From Bryobacterales bacterium (GTDB taxonomy: Bacteria; Acidobacteriota; Terriglobia; Bryobacterales; Bryobacteraceae), in the NCBI GenBank assembly GCA_019261985.1, contig JAFAQY010000089.1:29032-93031 (forward strand): DNA of 64,000 nucleotides, read 5' to 3'. Positions 62,259 through 64,000 of the stretch are shown here, piece by piece. Both the position numbers and the translations under genes were made by a program. Position 1 is the stretch's first letter. Each line of letters opens with the position of its first letter. Under the pieces are notes generated by a model. The model made no database searches, was not told the DNA's origin, and saw only the letters and a program-made list of their open reading frames with translations.

Positions 62259-63560
62259 CTAATGACCATACACCAAGATCTCGCTTTGCCCGATTCTGAA
62301 TGTTTCACGCTCACCGAACCGGTTTGACACCGCATCTGACATTTTTCGGCGTTCGGCTGGAGACGTGTAGCCGCTAACCACTGCGACCACTTCCTGCGAG
62401 CTCAGATCCTTGCCGCATGCGCGTTGTTCGAGCTCAGGGTGAAAAAAAGAGTAGAACGCGATCTGCTCCGGCGGGGCGGCGAGCACGCAGGCCTCGGGCC
62501 GCAGGTGAGCGGCAATTGCATCGGCAGTGGCTGCGAGATCATCCCGTGATGTTGTCGCCTGACGATAGTTTTTAACTGTTGCCGCCACCAGGAACACAGC
62601 AACGATCGCCCAGGCGAGCACCCCTCGCCTCTCCGCTCCTAGGCGCTCCACGCCTCGTCCGGCGAGCAGGATTAGCGCAGGCATTGCGAACAACAACTGG
62701 CGCTCGGCGAAGAAATAATTGAAAACCACATCCATCAAGATCGGGCCGATCAGCGCCGCGGCAACTGTATTGACAAGCAAACGCTGGTAGCCCGCGGGCC
62801 TGATTGCCCATGCCACAAGCAGGAGCAGCGATACGGTGCATACGTAACCGCCGCCAGTGATGTCATGCAGGAACGTGAGCGGATTTAACTGACGAAGGGA
62901 AAAGAAAGTTGTCGGCGGGACGATTAACTGATATCGCGCCTGAGCCTGATGCTGTGCGAAGTACCACGGCAAATAGGAAAGCAACCCGGCCGCCGCCGCG
63001 ATCCGCACCTGCCGGCCTGCAAGGGGCATCTGCGCTAGTACGGGAAAAACCGTGAGCGGCTGCGAATACATTGCAGCGGCCACCGCTAAGAAATAAAGCA
63101 CGGCCAGTTCCAGCGAATAACGCTCATTGAGCTTAAGAAAAAGCCACAACGTCAACAACGAAAAAAGCAAGCCTTGCGAGTAGACCCTCCCCTCCAGGCC
63201 ATATCGGAACTGTACGGGCAAGGCCAAAAATAATAGCAGCGTAATCCAGCGGCCGTGCTTTAGAAAACGCGGGCAAATGACCGCGAAAACAAGTCCGCCA
63301 AGAATGCTGCACAATGCCGCGGGAAGTCGTGCTACCCATGCCGAATGCCCGAACCACCTCAGGAAAACATGTTGAGCCAGATATGGGAGCGGCGATGCCC
63401 CGGCGTTCACCTGCACCCAACGCATCAATTGGGAAACACCGCTGTTGAGAGCATTGGTGGCTTGCAGAACTTCATCCAGCCAGAGCGGCGTCAAGGCCAG
63501 GCAAGAAAGCAAGACCACCGCATAGACGGAAATAATTACGTGGCTCGGTTTATCCAACAA
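62259..63560 (-). CDS. GT39-like membrane glycosyltransferase
   Basis: This 433-residue protein has about 10-12 helices. The first loop carries LTPLWLDEVLQATNA, with the acidic DE motif found in the GT39/ArnT family of lipid-linked sugar transferases, and HVFLRWFGHSAWVARLPAAL downstream. It probably uses a polyprenyl-phosphate sugar and modifies a glycan or protein in the periplasm; the acceptor is unknown. Confidence 0.87.
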   Translation of the reverse strand: MLDKPSHVIISVYAVVLLSCLALTPLWLDEVLQATNALNSGVSQLMRWVQVNAGASPLPYLAQHVFLRWFGHSAWVARLPAALCSILGGLVFAVICPRFLKHGRWITLLLFLALPVQFRYGLEGRVYSQGLLFSLLTLWLFLKLNERYSLELAVLYFLAVAAAMYSQPLTVFPVLAQMPLAGRQVRIAAAAGLLSYLPWYFAQHQAQARYQLIVPPTTFFSLRQLNPLTFLHDITGGGYVCTVSLLLLVAWAIRPAGYQRLLVNTVAAALIGPILMDVVFNYFFAERQLLFAMPALILLAGRGVERLGAERRGVLAWAIVAVFLVAATVKNYRQATTSRDDLAATADAIAAHLRPEACVLAAPPEQIAFYSFFHPELEQRACGKDLSSQEVVAVVSGYTSPAERRKMSDAVSNRFGERETFRIGQSEILVYGH

Positions 63561-64000
63561 GAACCCCTAAAATTGGTCGCGATACTGCTTCAGCGCAATC
63601 TTCACAGATTGGGCGGCCTCGCGCAAGTCAAATATCAAGAAGCCGGCTCCTCCGTCTGTGGGATTTGCCGTCCCTCCTAGACCCCATCGTGGGAATGGGC
63701 ATGTGCTGGCCGTTTTAAGCCTTCACAACCCTCGGCGTAGAATCCCCGAACAGCGCGGTTGCCAACCGCTCGTCGGATAGCATCCGGGATAGCATCCGGC
63801 CCACAAGTACTCGCGTGTCCCGTTATGCAACGGTCTGGTGAAACTGTAGGGCAGGTTGCCAAACCTAAATTATGCACGTAATCGAAGAGCACTGACGAAG
63901 GTCTGACTGCCTCGCCATTTGGTGACCCCGAAAATCCTGCGTTAAAACAGAAGAGCCGCGAAGCCAGAAACTTCGCGAGCCGACCTTCGGGAGTCACCCA
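63561..64000. other. right-end region without a supported gene
   Basis: A short minus-strand frame ending at a TAG at 63567-63569 reads GGAGFLIFDLREAAQSVKIA and then LKQYRDQF, and may be the tail of a decayed gene. Fragments of family B repeat occur: gcgcggttgccaaccgc near 63755, ggatagcatccgggatagcatccggccc near 63776, and gtagggcaggttgccaaacc near 63846. A 106-residue frame (63677-63997, minus) has no recognisable features. Confidence 0.5.

Noticed and set aside
63677..63997. 106-residue minus-strand frame at the right end
   Set aside because: It runs through repeat fragments, has no recognisable domain and no convincing start.

Overview
The window is GC-rich chromosomal DNA, most likely from an acidobacterium of the Solibacter/Bryobacterales kind. 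The lineage call is inferred from gene content: a TIGR03435-family protein, an Oar-like TonB-dependent receptor with an N-terminal carboxypeptidase-regulatory domain, a reaction-centre-type cytochrome c, a DUF6152-like remnant, MacB-type permeases of the FtsX class, and many secreted amidases and metallopeptidases. No rRNA, tRNA, CRISPR array, prophage or intact transposon was seen.

Layout. 0-16 kb (mostly minus strand): end of an NtrC-type response regulator, CHASE2 histidine kinase, secreted Xaa-Pro aminopeptidase, TIGR03435 protein, a small HTH regulator divergent from a glyoxalase-fold protein, a frameshifted secreted amidase, a CusF-like copper protein, a large secreted zinc protease, an AbgB-like M20 hydrolase and a TonB-dependent receptor. 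16-22.3 kb: a lipoprotein with a DUF885-like HEGYPGHH motif is flanked by two outward-facing glycine riboswitch aptamers. One leads into the TonB receptor, the other into an ABC ATPase, two MacB-like permeases and a small lipoprotein. 22.3-27.3 kb: an M20-like lipoprotein, a small membrane protein, a two-gene agmatine-to-putrescine operon (aguB-aguA) and a two-domain VOC protein. 27.3-32.9 kb is decayed accessory DNA: a toxin-antitoxin pair, two frameshifted genes, an ISNCY-type transposase remnant, a HEAT-repeat protein, and a response regulator broken by an in-frame stop. 32.9-43.8 kb: TAT-signal small protein plus amidase, patatin phospholipase, Rieske plus cytochrome b fused to two c-type haem domains, a reaction-centre-type dihaem cytochrome, a MEDS-domain protein and a phosphotriesterase-like protein. 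43.8-64 kb: priA, GNAT, plsC, an exopolysaccharide/O-antigen cluster (flippase, GT4, ligase, GT2, two sugar transferases, WecA-like), psd-pssA for phosphatidylethanolamine, an aspartate-semialdehyde-dehydrogenase-like pseudoenzyme, lptE, holA and a GT39-like membrane glycosyltransferase.

Two things stand out. First, two singlet glycine aptamers with nearly identical cores diverge within 1.8 kb, in front of an outer-membrane receptor and a MacB-like transporter, not in front of the usual gcv or symporter genes. Together with the peptidases nearby this suggests an amino-acid or peptide-responsive envelope regulon (inference). Second, at least four families of dispersed palindromic repeats are scattered through the intergenic regions, and several copies overlap gene ends and supply start codons, stop codons or terminal residues to the neighbouring proteins.
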